A DNA stretch of 62,223 nt from Pseudomonadota bacterium (GCA_021845505.1 JAJZVU010000020.1:1-62223); one strand, 5' to 3'; shown: positions 37,896 through 47,723, counted from the stretch's first letter. Translations and numbers: made by a program. Notes: generated from the letters alone by a model not told the origin.

Positions 37896-40214
37896 CTACT
37901 GCTGCGCCGCGCCGCCCGCCGGCGAACGCGCGACGCCGAGCGCATGCGCGGCCACCACCACGCGCGTGCCGTCGCTGAAGCGCACCTGCAGCGGCGCATC
38001 GCCGGCGTTGTAGGCCAGGTGGGTCACCTGGCCGTCGGCCCGGCGAAACACCGCGTACAGAGGGGTGTCGGCGCTGACCGAGAAATCCGGCCGCCCCATG
38101 GATTGCAGGCTGCGGATCCAGAAATACGCATGCGTGCGGCTGTCCCCGCCCTCGGTCGAACCCTGGGAATTCCAGTGGGCCAGCGCCTTGCCGGGGAAGG
38201 CCAGCGCGCGGTACTCGGCGAACACGTCCTGCCAGATGTCCGACGGCGTGCCGTCGGACATGCCGGCGTGGGCGTAGCGCTGGCTCATGTCGCGCATGGC
38301 GCCGAAGAAGCCGGCGATGTAGTCCGGGTCGCGCCCCAGGTAGGTCGACGCGGTGGTGATGGGCAGCAGGTTGATGCCTTGCACCTCCCGCGGGTTCTGC
38401 GTCCACCAGGTGTTGTAGGCGTACTTGTCGCCGAACACCTGCGCCGCCAGCACGCGGTGGTACTGCGGCGCGAACACGATGTGGTGCAGGTCGAACCAGT
38501 AGTCGTCGATCGAATGCACCTCGGTGGTGTAGAGGTAGATCCCCAGGTCCTCGAGCCGGGTGTTGCCGGTGGCGGCGCCCCAGAAGATCAGCCCGGCCCA
38601 GGCGTTGACGGCTTCGGAGGAGGACTCCTGGTTGTTGCCGTCCTCCATCGCCGCGTCGCCGCTGGCCCACGAATGTCCCTCGTAGGGGTCGAAGTTGCGC
38701 AGGAAGGGGTAGCCGGCCAGGCCGTGTCTGGCGGTGGCGATGTCGTCGACCAGCAACTGCACCATGCCGCCCCAGCGCGCAGGCTGCGCCCACTGCGGGT
38801 CGTGCAGCGCCAACTGCGCCGCCGCGTTGATCCAGTAGCCGTAGTGGAAATGGTGATCGTTCATGTGGGTCACGCTTCCGTACTCCGACGGATAGCCCAG
38901 CGTGGTTCCCAGCGTGCGATCGACGACGAAGTAGCTGCTCGAGCTGCTGCCCGAGAAGAACTGCTCGAAATGCCGCTTGAGCATGCCCTCCAGGTCGCGT
39001 GCGTCGGACATGCGGTGTTGGGCGAAGGCGATGTCCATCAGCTGCGCGGCGCGCCCCAGGCCCTTGCCGACCCAGTAGGTTCCGTTGCCTTGCAGGCCGA
39101 AGGCCTCGGGCATTTTCGCGACGTCGCCGCCGAGCAGGCTGTCGACCCGGCTGCCTCCGGCGGCCGCTGGCAGCCGCGGCCAGAAGGGCACGATGCCGTG
39201 GTAGGCCAGGCTGGTGCGGAAATGGCTCGCCGCCAGCAGGCGGACGCGTCCACGCACGCTGTCGAAGCCGAGCTTGCGCAGGCCGGCGATGCGCTGGCCC
39301 CACCACAGGTTGGGGAACAGCCCGACCAGCGGCACCGTCTGCGCGCCCTGCATCGAGCGCGTCGTGAAATCGAAGTCGGTGAGCACCCGGCTGCTCGCCC
39401 GGTCGTACTTCCAGTGCACTCGCGTGCCGGTGACGAAGGCGTAGGCATGGGCCGCGAACAACGCCAGCGTCGACGCGCGGGTGTCGGGCAGCGCGGCGAT
39501 CGAGAAGTAGCCGCTGCCCTGCGGCAGGTCGAGCTGCAGCTCGGTGGGACTGAGCCAGCGCGCCGTGCCGCCCTGCGGCGGATAGACGGCCCACGCCTGG
39601 CCGCCTGTGCGGAACACCTGGCCGGCCTCGCCGAGAGCCTGCGTCACCGGCTCGCGCGGCTGTGCCAGCTGCAACGTCACCCGACGCGAATCGTCGCGGT
39701 AGTAGCTGAAGGGGCTGCCCTGCACCACGGTCGCCAGCAGGGTGTGCCCGCCCCCCGACATCGCCACGCTGGCGCTCCAGTCGCCGTGCCCCGCGAGCAG
39801 CGCCGCTGCGGGCTTGAAGTCCGGCTGCACGGTGATCTGCGCCCGGTGCGGCCATACCACCTGGGCGTAGCCGTCGGGCGCGGTCTGCACGTGCTGGGTC
39901 GGCACGCCGATCTGCCAACCCTGCGGTACCGCGCGGTAGCTCACCGGGATGGCGTACAGCGGGTACGACCAGCGGGTGAACATCACCGACGAATACCACT
40001 GGTTGGTCGGCGCCGCCTGTGCCGCCATCGCCGGTGTGCGGTAGCGCGCCACCGGCGGCTTGTGGCCGGCGGGGCTGAACAGCCCGCCGCGGTGGGGCAT
40101 CGCGTAGTAGCCGCCGAGCCCGTCGGCGATGCGCGGGTTGGCCTGCGAGGCCCATGCCGGCAGCGCCGCGAGCACCGCAGCTGCGCCGAGCACGGCCCTG
40201 GTGATGGTTGCCAT
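37896..40214 (-). CDS. GH81 endo-beta-1,3-glucanase (secreted)
   Basis: A 772-residue GH81 enzyme that attacks long beta-1,3-glucan chains. A Sec signal peptide occupies about residues 1-23 (ending AWASQA). Catalytic-site residues seen are Asp453 (MNDHHFHYGYW) and Glu530/Glu534 (EDGNNQESSSEAVNAW). The family N-terminal block PTNQWYSSVMF is also present. GAGGAG six bases before ATG 40214 fixes the start; the extra 122 codons upstream are antisense to the porin region. It lies 80 bases after the porin gene. Confidence 0.93.
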   Translation of the reverse strand: MATITRAVLGAAAVLAALPAWASQANPRIADGLGGYYAMPHRGGLFSPAGHKPPVARYRTPAMAAQAAPTNQWYSSVMFTRWSYPLYAIPVSYRAVPQGWQIGVPTQHVQTAPDGYAQVVWPHRAQITVQPDFKPAAALLAGHGDWSASVAMSGGGHTLLATVVQGSPFSYYRDDSRRVTLQLAQPREPVTQALGEAGQVFRTGGQAWAVYPPQGGTARWLSPTELQLDLPQGSGYFSIAALPDTRASTLALFAAHAYAFVTGTRVHWKYDRASSRVLTDFDFTTRSMQGAQTVPLVGLFPNLWWGQRIAGLRKLGFDSVRGRVRLLAASHFRTSLAYHGIVPFWPRLPAAAGGSRVDSLLGGDVAKMPEAFGLQGNGTYWVGKGLGRAAQLMDIAFAQHRMSDARDLEGMLKRHFEQFFSGSSSSSYFVVDRTLGTTLGYPSEYGSVTHMNDHHFHYGYWINAAAQLALHDPQWAQPARWGGMVQLLVDDIATARHGLAGYPFLRNFDPYEGHSWASGDAAMEDGNNQESSSEAVNAWAGLIFWGAATGNTRLEDLGIYLYTTEVHSIDDYWFDLHHIVFAPQYHRVLAAQVFGDKYAYNTWWTQNPREVQGINLLPITTASTYLGRDPDYIAGFFGAMRDMSQRYAHAGMSDGTPSDIWQDVFAEYRALAFPGKALAHWNSQGSTEGGDSRTHAYFWIRSLQSMGRPDFSVSADTPLYAVFRRADGQVTHLAYNAGDAPLQVRFSDGTRVVVAAHALGVARSPAGGAAQQ

Positions 40215-40294
40215 CGCTGTCTCCTCTGGCTGCTCTGTGTGGGGGGATGGATCGGGGTCCGGCCGGCGGTCGCGGCAGCGATCGGCGCCGGGAC

Positions 40295-41695
40295 TCAGAA
40301 GGTGACCAGCGCGCCCAGCGTGAAGGTCTCTCCCGACGTGCTCACCCAGGGATTGATGCCGGAGAACTGCCCGTTGCTGGGCATGCTCAGCGGCGCCGGA
40401 CCGAGGTGGCCGAAGCGCACGTAGCCGAAGCCCCCGTAGATGCTCAGGTTGCGGTAGATCTCCGGCATCTTGCGGTACAGCCCCAGGTTGGTGATGACGG
40501 CCCAGTTGCCCTGGCCCCACTGCGTCGGGTTGCTGGTATGTCCGCGCCCCAGGTAGACCATGCCCGCGGTATAGGTCCACAACCCGCGGTAGTGGCTCAG
40601 GCCGAGCAAGAAGTCATTCGTCGATGCCGAGTAGCCCGGCTGGTACGAGGCTCCGTTGTAGGTGGCGGTGGAATAGTTGAAGCCCTGCGAGGGGTACAGG
40701 CAACCCGGCTGGCCGTTGCCGACGTTGGTGACATAGCCGCAGGTCACCGCTTCCCCGGACCAGTAGCTGTGCCGCAGTCCCCAGGTCAGCATCCACTGCG
40801 GCGAGAACCAGTGGTCGCCCTCGAGGATGGCCACGCTCTGCCGCGGCAGCGAACTGTAGACATTGGTGGTCGTGCCGCCGGCGCCGCCCGGCCCCAGCAC
40901 CGGCAGGTTGGACGCGCCGACGAAGGGCCCCTTGCCCCACGACGACTGCCCGGCGCCGTGGCTGGTCTCGAAGGTGAACTCGATCAGGTTGTCGCGGTTG
41001 GAGTACTGGGCGAAGAGCTCGAGCATGCGCGGGGTCGGCGAAAGGTCGGGCCCCTGGGGTCCGATGTACTGGTTGTAGGAGTGGTTGGTGGCGTAGGTCG
41101 CCTCCAGGGTCAGCTTGCCGATGGGCAGGAAGAAGGTGCGGCTGGTGAAGCGCACCGCCTCGGGGAACAGGCCGAATCCGGCGCCGGTTTCGCTCCACGC
41201 GGTGGACAGCCCGATCGGGTAGCTGAACGCATCCTGGCGCGACCAGGCGCGCGCCAGCTGGGTTCCCACCATCAGCGTGCCCAGCGAGGGGTAGGAGATG
41301 CCGACGTATTTCTCGAACCAGTTCTGGCCGACGATGTCGTTGGATCCGTTGCGCAGCCGCTTGGTCAGCACCCCCTCGATCTTCAACCCGTTGTCGAATT
41401 CGTGGTGCAGATTGGCGGTCAGCTGGAACATCGGGGTCGGCGTGGTCACCGTGCCCAGGCTGGTCGGCCTGCACTTGGTCGAGCCCGGCAGCACCTCGCG
41501 CGGGTCGCCATAGCAGATCGGCGGCGGGTTGGTGTTGTTGTCCACCGTGCCGACGTTGTTGGCGACGCCGATCTCGTCCTTGCCGAATCCCGACAGGCTC
41601 AGCGGCCCGAAGTCCGCCGCGTGGGCGGCGACCGACATCCCGGCCAGCAGCAGCGCGATGCAGGCGATTGGTTTCACGATCATCTCCTTGGTCAT
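40295..41695 (-). CDS. Outer-membrane porin of the glucan locus
   Basis: A 466-residue beta-barrel protein: signal peptide (IVKPIACIALLLAGMSVAAHA), then alternating amphipathic strands with many Tyr/Trp/Asn girdle residues, ending in Phe (FTLGALVTF), the usual C-terminal assembly signal. It is most likely the passage for glucan oligosaccharides, since no TonB receptor is in the locus. ATG 41695 lies next to the GH30 stop without a ribosome site; AAGGAG fits better with a GTG at 41677 or ATG 41683, so the mature protein is clear but the start is not. Confidence 0.8.
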   Translation of the reverse strand: MTKEMIVKPIACIALLLAGMSVAAHAADFGPLSLSGFGKDEIGVANNVGTVDNNTNPPPICYGDPREVLPGSTKCRPTSLGTVTTPTPMFQLTANLHHEFDNGLKIEGVLTKRLRNGSNDIVGQNWFEKYVGISYPSLGTLMVGTQLARAWSRQDAFSYPIGLSTAWSETGAGFGLFPEAVRFTSRTFFLPIGKLTLEATYATNHSYNQYIGPQGPDLSPTPRMLELFAQYSNRDNLIEFTFETSHGAGQSSWGKGPFVGASNLPVLGPGGAGGTTTNVYSSLPRQSVAILEGDHWFSPQWMLTWGLRHSYWSGEAVTCGYVTNVGNGQPGCLYPSQGFNYSTATYNGASYQPGYSASTNDFLLGLSHYRGLWTYTAGMVYLGRGHTSNPTQWGQGNWAVITNLGLYRKMPEIYRNLSIYGGFGYVRFGHLGPAPLSMPSNGQFSGINPWVSTSGETFTLGALVTF

Positions 41696-41696
41696 G

Positions 41697-43049
41697 TCAG
41701 TTGCCGGGGGCGTCGGCGAGAAAGGTGGCGATGGCATGCGGTGGCAGGGCCGCCGCGTAGTCGGCGGCAGCGATGCGCAGCCGGAACTGCAGCGGCCGGT
41801 CCTGGCGGTTGAGCACCACGATGGCCAGCTCGCCGTCGCCGCCGACGAAGGCGGTGGCTTCGATGGCCTCGCTCGACGGCGCGCACAGCACGCGGCGCCA
41901 GCCGGGGCGGATGTAGCGCGCGAAATGGCCGATGCAGGCGTACGAGGGCTGGGGCAGCCAGCGGTCGGCAGCCGCGTCGACCAGCACCGGCGCGCTGCAG
42001 TAGTTGCCCACGTGGTTGGGTCCGCCCTGCCGGTCGAGGAACAGGTTCCAGTCGATCCAGCCCACGCTGCCGTGGTCGAGGTCGGCGAGCATCGATTGCG
42101 CGTAGCGCTCGCCGACCTCCCAGGAGTCGGCATGCGGGCCGCCCTCCTGGCAGGCCTCGGTGAGCAACAGCTGCTTGTCGGGCCAGGCCTCGCGCACCCT
42201 TTGCACGTTGCGCCAGCAAGGCTCGCCATACCAGTGGAAGCCCAGGCCCCACAGGTACTCGCGCGCTCGCGCGTCGCCGTACAGCACGCTGGCGCGCTCG
42301 GCCAGCAGGTCGCGGTTGTGATCCCACCCGACGATGCGAACCCCGTGCAGGCCGGCCCGCCGCAGCGCCGGGCCGAGGTGGGCGCCGATGAACTCGGCCT
42401 CCTCCTCGGCGGTGTACAGGCAGGAATCCCAGCGCTGGGCGGCCATCGGCTCGTTCTGCGGGGTCACTCCCCAGATGTCCAGTCCCTGCTCGGCGCAGGC
42501 CTGGATGAAGCGCACGAAGCATTCGGCCCATGCCTGGCGGTACTGGGGCAGCAGCTTGCCGCCGCCGTTCATGCTGCGGTTGTCCTTCATCCAGGCCGGC
42601 GGGCTCCACGGCGACACCAGCAGCCGCAGCGGTTGCGCGGCGACGCGGCGCGCGGCGTGCACCAGCCGCAGCAGCGCCCGCTCGTCGCGCTCGATGCTGA
42701 AGCCGCGCAGTTGCAGGTCGCCCTCGGCCTCCAGGTGCGAGTAGTTGCCCAGCGCGAAGTCGCAACTGCCCATCGGCATGCGGCACAGCGAGTAACCGTG
42801 GCCGCCGTCCGCGGGACAGGCGAAGTACGCCCGCAGCGCCGCGTCGCGGGCCTGCGGCGAAAGCGCCAGCCAGTTGACCGCCGCCGCCTCGGTGAAGGCC
42901 CCGCCGAATCCCTCCAGCGCCTGCATGCGGCGCGTCGGGTCGACCCGCAGCAGCGGGCCGCCGGTGTCGGGCTGGCGCAGCGGCGGCAGCGCCGGCTGTT
43001 CGCTCAGGCGCGACGCCGTGTCGCGTGCGGTGAGGACGGTGCGGAGCAT
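41697..43049 (-). CDS. GH30 family glycoside hydrolase
   Basis: A 450-residue GH30 enzyme (glucosylceramidase-like TIM barrel plus beta domain) with acid/base Glu200 (GVTPQNEP) and nucleophile Glu298 (LLLTEACQ). Members act as beta-1,6-glucanases, beta-glucosidases or beta-xylosidases; in a beta-1,3-glucan locus removal of beta-1,6 branches, as in laminarin, is the best guess. No signal peptide. The start at 43049 (MLRTVLTARD) is preferred to the Arg-rich extension to 43181. Confidence 0.88.
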   Translation of the reverse strand: MLRTVLTARDTASRLSEQPALPPLRQPDTGGPLLRVDPTRRMQALEGFGGAFTEAAAVNWLALSPQARDAALRAYFACPADGGHGYSLCRMPMGSCDFALGNYSHLEAEGDLQLRGFSIERDERALLRLVHAARRVAAQPLRLLVSPWSPPAWMKDNRSMNGGGKLLPQYRQAWAECFVRFIQACAEQGLDIWGVTPQNEPMAAQRWDSCLYTAEEEAEFIGAHLGPALRRAGLHGVRIVGWDHNRDLLAERASVLYGDARAREYLWGLGFHWYGEPCWRNVQRVREAWPDKQLLLTEACQEGGPHADSWEVGERYAQSMLADLDHGSVGWIDWNLFLDRQGGPNHVGNYCSAPVLVDAAADRWLPQPSYACIGHFARYIRPGWRRVLCAPSSEAIEATAFVGGDGELAIVVLNRQDRPLQFRLRIAAADYAAALPPHAIATFLADAPGN

Positions 43050-43095
43050 GGCGGCTTGGCGGGCTGCGCTGTGCTGGTGGCTCGGGTCGTCGCGC

Positions 43096-44454
43096 TCACG
43101 CGGCGGCGCGCTGGCGCATGGCCAGCAGGAAGTCGCGATACCACGCCGCGCTGGCCTTGGGAGTGCGGCGCTGGCTGGCATAGTCCACGTGCACGATGCC
43201 GAAGCGCTTGGCGTAGCCGCTGGCCCATTCGAAATTGTCGAGCAGGCTCCACACCATGAAGCCGCGCAGCGGAACCCCGGCCGCCAGCGCCTGCGCCGCG
43301 GCGGCGATGTGGCGGGCGATGTAGCGGGTGCGCGCGGGGTCGTCGACCCGGCCGCCGACGCATTCGTCGCGGAACGCAGCGCCGTTCTCGGTCACGTACA
43401 GCGCGGGCACCGGGTAGTCGCGATGCAGGCGCAGCAGGAGCTCGGTGAGGCCTCCGGGATAGACCTCCCAGCCCATGTCGGTGAGTTCCGCGCCGAGCGC
43501 CTTCGGGTCGACCGCGCCGGAGGCGCCGACCACGCTTCGCGAGTAGTAGTTCACTCCGAGGAAATCCATCGGCGTGGCGATCAGTCCGAGGTCGCCATCG
43601 GCCACCGTCGGCGCGTCGGCTCCGAACTCCTCCAGCATGTCGGCCGGGTAGCTGCCGCGGAACAGCGGGTCCATGTACCAGCGCACCAGCCTGCCGTCCT
43701 CGATGCGCGCGCGCGTCCGGTCCTGCGGCGATTCGCTGGCCGGCTGCACGGGCGCCAGGTTGAGCACGATGCCCAGGTCGCAGCCCACGCCGTCGGCGCG
43801 CAGCGCGCGCAGCGCCATCCCGTGGCTGAGCAGCAGATGGTGCGCCACCTGCAGCGCCACCGCGCGCTGTTGCAGGCCGGGGGCGAAGATCCCGGTCTCG
43901 TGTCCCAGCACCGCCTGCACGAAGGGCTCGTTGTGGGTGGTCAGCGAGCGCAGCCTGTCGCCCAGCCGTCGCGCGACCCCGCGCGCATAGTCGACGAAGC
44001 GCTGCGCGGTGTCCCGCGCCGCCCAGCCGCCGCCTTCCTGCAGCGCCTGCGGCAGGTCCCAGTGGTTGAGGGTCAGGTGCGGTGCGATGCCGCGTTGCAG
44101 CAGTCCGTCGACCAGGCGCTCGTAGAAATCCAGGCCGCGCGGGTTCCAGGCACCGTGCCCCTGCGGCTGCACGCGCGGCCACGACACCGAGAAGCGATAG
44201 GCGTTGACCCCCAGCCGCGCCACCAGGTCCAGGTCCTCCTGCCAGCGGTGGTAGTGGTCGCAGGCGAGCGCGCCATCGCTGCCGTCGGCGATGGCGCCGG
44301 GGCGGCGGCAGAACACGTCCCAGATGGAGTCGGCGCGGCCATCCTCGCGCACGGCGCCCTCGATCTGGAACGCACTGGTGGCCACGCCCCAGGTGAAGTC
44401 GGGAGGGAAACGGGCGGCCAGCGTGGCGGGATCGAGCGATGGGTCTGGTTGCAT
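43096..44454 (-). CDS. GH1 beta-glucosidase
   Basis: A 452-residue GH1 enzyme with the N-terminal signature FTWGVATSAFQIEGA, acid/base Glu176 (THNEPF) and nucleophile Glu356 (LYVTENGAA). It would release glucose from short beta-glucosides in the cytoplasm. Length is normal for a bacterial GH1. ATG 44454 (MQPDPSLDP) is used; the frame upstream runs antisense through the permease gene. It follows the permease with a 38-base gap. Confidence 0.94.
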   Translation of the reverse strand: MQPDPSLDPATLAARFPPDFTWGVATSAFQIEGAVREDGRADSIWDVFCRRPGAIADGSDGALACDHYHRWQEDLDLVARLGVNAYRFSVSWPRVQPQGHGAWNPRGLDFYERLVDGLLQRGIAPHLTLNHWDLPQALQEGGGWAARDTAQRFVDYARGVARRLGDRLRSLTTHNEPFVQAVLGHETGIFAPGLQQRAVALQVAHHLLLSHGMALRALRADGVGCDLGIVLNLAPVQPASESPQDRTRARIEDGRLVRWYMDPLFRGSYPADMLEEFGADAPTVADGDLGLIATPMDFLGVNYYSRSVVGASGAVDPKALGAELTDMGWEVYPGGLTELLLRLHRDYPVPALYVTENGAAFRDECVGGRVDDPARTRYIARHIAAAAQALAAGVPLRGFMVWSLLDNFEWASGYAKRFGIVHVDYASQRRTPKASAAWYRDFLLAMRQRAAA

Positions 44455-44492
44455 GTCGAGGCTTGGAGGGCAATGCGGTTCGAGAGGCGCGA

Positions 44493-45335
44493 TCACTTGA
44501 GCGCCCCCTGGGTCAGTCCGTCGACCAGGCGCCGCGAGAACACCGCGAACACCGCCAGCAGCGGCACGGTGGCGATGGCCGCGCCGACCATCAGCGCGCC
44601 CCACTGGGTGTCCACCGGGTTCTGCAGGCTGCGCAGCGCCAGCGGCAGGGTGTACATCGAAGGGGAGCGCATGACGATCAACGGCATGAGGAAGTTGTTC
44701 CAGGACGCGATGAAGCTGATCAGCCCCAGCGTGGCCAGCGCCGGGGCGGCCAGCGGCAGCACGATGCGCCAATAGATGGCCCATTCGCCGCAACCGTCCA
44801 GGCGCGCGGCCTGGAGCAGCTCGACCGGCACCGCCGACGCGATGTACTGGCGCATGAGCAGGATGCCGAAGGCGCTGGCCGCGCCGGGCACGTACAGCGC
44901 GCGCGGGCGGTCGATCCAGCGCAGAGCGTCCATCACCATGAAGGCCGGGATCATGTTCATGAACTGCGGCACCAGAAGGGTCGCCAGCACCAGCAGGAAC
45001 AGCGCTCGCTTGAAGGCGAACTCGAAGCGCGCGAAGGCGTATCCCGCCATCGAGCAGAACAACAGGGTCAGCGCGGTGGAAGCGCAGGCCACGTACAGGC
45101 TCAGGCCGAGGTTGCGCCAGAAATCGGTCGCTGCCAGCAGGATGCGCAGGTTGGCGGCCAGGTGGCTGCCGAACCACAGCGGCGGCGGCGAGGCGAAGAT
45201 CGCGCTGCGACGGTGGGTCGCGAACGCCAGCATGAAATACAACGGCGAGGCCATGGCCAGCGCGCCCAGCCCGACCAGCGCGCAGGCCGCGGCGCGCCCG
45301 CCCCGCGGGCCTTGCAGCACTGCGCGCGCGCTCAT
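44493..45335 (-). CDS. Sugar ABC importer permease (MalG type)
   Basis: A 280-residue inner-membrane permease with about six transmembrane segments and the cytoplasmic EAA loop (LLQAARLDGCGEWAIYWRIVLPLAAPAL). MalG-like features are the N-terminal PLYFMLAFATH and C-terminal GALMVGAAIATVPLL. It pairs with the permease at 45332 (ATGA overlap). The very long open frame reaching 47219 is the real gene plus an unrelated upstream shadow. Confidence 0.92.
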   Translation of the reverse strand: MSARAVLQGPRGGRAAACALVGLGALAMASPLYFMLAFATHRRSAIFASPPPLWFGSHLAANLRILLAATDFWRNLGLSLYVACASTALTLLFCSMAGYAFARFEFAFKRALFLLVLATLLVPQFMNMIPAFMVMDALRWIDRPRALYVPGAASAFGILLMRQYIASAVPVELLQAARLDGCGEWAIYWRIVLPLAAPALATLGLISFIASWNNFLMPLIVMRSPSMYTLPLALRSLQNPVDTQWGALMVGAAIATVPLLAVFAVFSRRLVDGLTQGALK

Positions 45336-46300
45336 GCTGCCGGCTCCCGCGTGCGCAACGCCAGCCCGGTGAGCCAGGTGGCCAGCGCGACGACCACGAA
45401 CAGCAGCCAGGACATCGCGCTGGCCCCGCCGAAGTCGTCGAAGTCGAAGGCCTCGCGGTAGAAGTACAGCGCGGCGGTCATGCCGGCCTGGTCGGGCCCG
45501 CCGTGGCCGCCGGTCAGGATGAAGGCTTCGTCGAACAGCTGCAGGCCGCCGATGACGCTCAGCGTGACCGCGAACAGCATCATCGGCCGCAGACCCGGCA
45601 GCGTGACATGCCGGAAGCGCTGCCAGCGGCCCGCGCCGTCGAGCGCGGCCGCTTCGTGCAACTCGGCCGGTATGGCCTGCAGCGCCGCCAGGTACAGCAC
45701 GGTGTTGAATCCCAGGTAGCGCCAGAACACCAGCAGCGCGATCGCCGGCTTGAGGGTGGCCGGGCGGCCGAGCCAGTCGACCGGGTGGCTGGGCAACAGG
45801 TGGCCGATCGCCGGCAAGCGGGCCAGCGCGGCCAGGGCCTGGTCGATCAAGCCGTGATGGGCGGCGAACAGCGAGCTGAACAGGATGGAGATGGCCACCG
45901 TCGAGGTGACGTAGGGAACGAAATACGCCGCCGAGAACAGGTCGCGCAGGCGGCGCGAGGTCGATTGCAGGAACACCGCCAGCGGGATCGCCACCAGGTG
46001 CTGGGGCACCCCTGCGACCACCGCCAGCCACAGGGTGTTGCGCAGGGACTTCCAGAACCAGGGGTCGCGCAGCGCGAACGCGAAGTTGCGCAGGCCGACG
46101 AAGTGCATCGATGCCAGACCGGCGGCCGGCTGCCAGGACTGGAACGCCAGCACCAGCGAAAAGCCCAGCGGGAACAGACCGAAGACCAGGAACAGCAGGA
46201 CGAACGGGCCGAGCAGCAGGTACGGCGCGACGGCGGGCGACAGCCGAGGCAGCCTGCGGCGGCACCCGGGCAGGTTCTCCCGGCCGGCGAGGCTGGCCAT
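45332..46300 (-). CDS. Sugar ABC importer permease (MalF type)
   Basis: A 322-residue inner-membrane permease. Segments such as PYLLLGPFVLLFLVFGLFPLGFSLVLAF and the EAA loop (ELHEAAALDGAGRWQRFRHVTLPGLRPM) are typical of carbohydrate uptake type 1 permeases. It overlaps the binding-protein stop by one base and the next permease by four. Substrate is inferred to be a beta-1,3-gluco-oligosaccharide. Confidence 0.92.
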   Translation of the reverse strand: MASLAGRENLPGCRRRLPRLSPAVAPYLLLGPFVLLFLVFGLFPLGFSLVLAFQSWQPAAGLASMHFVGLRNFAFALRDPWFWKSLRNTLWLAVVAGVPQHLVAIPLAVFLQSTSRRLRDLFSAAYFVPYVTSTVAISILFSSLFAAHHGLIDQALAALARLPAIGHLLPSHPVDWLGRPATLKPAIALLVFWRYLGFNTVLYLAALQAIPAELHEAAALDGAGRWQRFRHVTLPGLRPMMLFAVTLSVIGGLQLFDEAFILTGGHGGPDQAGMTAALYFYREAFDFDDFGGASAMSWLLFVVVALATWLTGLALRTREPAA

Positions 46301-47577
46301 CACGCCTGCCCCACCCGCTGTTGCAGCAGGCGCTGTGCCCGCGCCAACGACTGTGCCGCGGGCACCCCTCGCTCCAGCACGTCGTACAACGCGCTGGCGA
46401 CCACCTCGCTGGCGAAGGCGTCCTGGGAGTCGAGGCGCACGGCGCGGATGTTCCACGCAGCGGTGCGCCACAGCCGGCGCGCCCGCTGCCCGCCCAGATA
46501 GGCGATGGGGGAGTCGAAAAAGGGATCGTCGTAGGTGCGCACCAGCGCCGGAAAGGCGTCGACGCTGCGGAAGGCCTGGATCTGGCGCCTGGGGTCCAGC
46601 GTGAGCAGCCGCAGGAAATCCCACGCCAGCGCCTTGCGCCAGCGTGGCACGCGGGCGGGGATCGCGAGAAAGCTGCCGCCGTAGGCCACCCACGAGCCAG
46701 CCGGCAGTTGCGCGGCCCGCCACAGGCCGCGGCTGCGCGGGGCCAGCCAGGTGGCCAGGTGGCCGGCCAGCCAGGCGCCCGACAGCAGGGTGGCGATGCG
46801 GCCGCGACGGATGGCGCTGGCCCAGGCCGGCGACCAGGCGCGAACGCGCGCGTCCAGTCCGAGGCGGCGCACCTGCGCGGCGAGTTCGAAGCCGCGCGCA
46901 AAGCGCCGCTCGTGCAGCGCAGGCCTGCCGGCCGCATCGAAATACACCCCGGCGCCGGCGGGCAGGCCGCTGCGGATGACGATGTCCAGCACGTCGCCGG
47001 CGTCGGCGACCAGCCAGGCCCCGGTGCTGCGGCGGATCGCCTGGCCCGCGCGCAGGAAGCCCTGCCACGACGACTGCATCTCGGCAGGCGCGACGCCTGC
47101 GGCATGCGCCAGGTCGCCGCGGTACAGCAACGTGCCGGGGCCGATGTCCACCGGCGCGGCCACCACGCTGCCGTCGCGCTGCCGCGCCTGGTCGTACGCA
47201 TAGGCGGTGTAGTCGGCACGGTGCGCGGCGATGCCGTACCGCGGCTGCGCCAGGTCCTGCAGCCCGCCGCCGCGGGCGAAGCGGCCGAGGTAGCCGACCT
47301 CCACCGCCATCACGTCGGGCATGTCCTCGCCGGTGGCCAACGCGGTCAGCATCGCGGTGTGGTGGTCGCCGACCTGGCGGCTGACCACTTGCAGCGGCAC
47401 TGTCGGGTGCAGGCCGCGCCAGGCCGGCAGCGCCTGGCGCGCCACCTGGTCGAGCGAGGGGTAGGCGGCCACCACCAGCGCCCTCGCCCGCAGCCCGCGG
47501 CCGCGGGCGCAGCCGCCCAGCGCCGCGCCCGCGCAGGCCGAGCCCAGTGCTTGGAGGAATGGCCGACGAGGCAGCAT
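46300..47577 (-). CDS. Sugar ABC importer binding lipoprotein
   Basis: A 425-residue family-1 solute-binding protein. The N-terminus has RRPFLQALGSACAGAALGGCARG, a Tat-like twin-Arg signal followed by a lipobox-type GGC. The body shows the usual ALPAWRGLHPTVPLQVV and GPGTLLYRGDLAHAAGV blocks. It is more Arg-rich than most binding proteins, in line with local base composition. It is the first gene of the main glucan operon and lies behind the promoter at 47674-47702. Confidence 0.88.
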   Translation of the reverse strand: MLPRRPFLQALGSACAGAALGGCARGRGLRARALVVAAYPSLDQVARQALPAWRGLHPTVPLQVVSRQVGDHHTAMLTALATGEDMPDVMAVEVGYLGRFARGGGLQDLAQPRYGIAAHRADYTAYAYDQARQRDGSVVAAPVDIGPGTLLYRGDLAHAAGVAPAEMQSSWQGFLRAGQAIRRSTGAWLVADAGDVLDIVIRSGLPAGAGVYFDAAGRPALHERRFARGFELAAQVRRLGLDARVRAWSPAWASAIRRGRIATLLSGAWLAGHLATWLAPRSRGLWRAAQLPAGSWVAYGGSFLAIPARVPRWRKALAWDFLRLLTLDPRRQIQAFRSVDAFPALVRTYDDPFFDSPIAYLGGQRARRLWRTAAWNIRAVRLDSQDAFASEVVASALYDVLERGVPAAQSLARAQRLLQQRVGQA

Positions 47578-47654
47578 GGGAAGGTTGTCGGTGCGGGCCG
47601 TCCACCACCGGTCGGCCGGGTGGTTGCGGGCGTGCGGAGCGGCTGGGCGAGAAG

Positions 47655-47702
47655 TTTGAAAGCGGTTTCAAACATTCTTGAGGCGGCCGCCTCGGGTGTC
47701 AA
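47655..47702 (-). promoter_or_regulatory. Glucan operon promoter with LacI-type operator
   Basis: Reading on the minus strand: a perfect -35 TTGACA (47702-47697), a 17-base spacer, then -10 AAGAAT (47679-47674), followed at once by the operator TTTGAAACCGCTTTCAAA (47672-47655). The operator covers the expected start of transcription, a repressor layout. The spacer itself contains a perfect 14-base palindrome GAGGCGGCCGCCTC (47680-47693). The start codon of the binding-protein gene is 78 bases beyond the operator. Confidence 0.75.
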
Positions 47703-47723
47703 TCTAGGGTTTTTACGGTGGCC

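Noticed and set aside
43096-47671. Very long frames that appear to fuse GH1 with sequence up to 45177, one permease up to 47219 and the other up to 47671
   Set aside because: Only the downstream part of each is homologous to a family; the upstream part is a shadow of the neighbouring gene in another frame. Internal ATG starts with coupling overlaps fit better.
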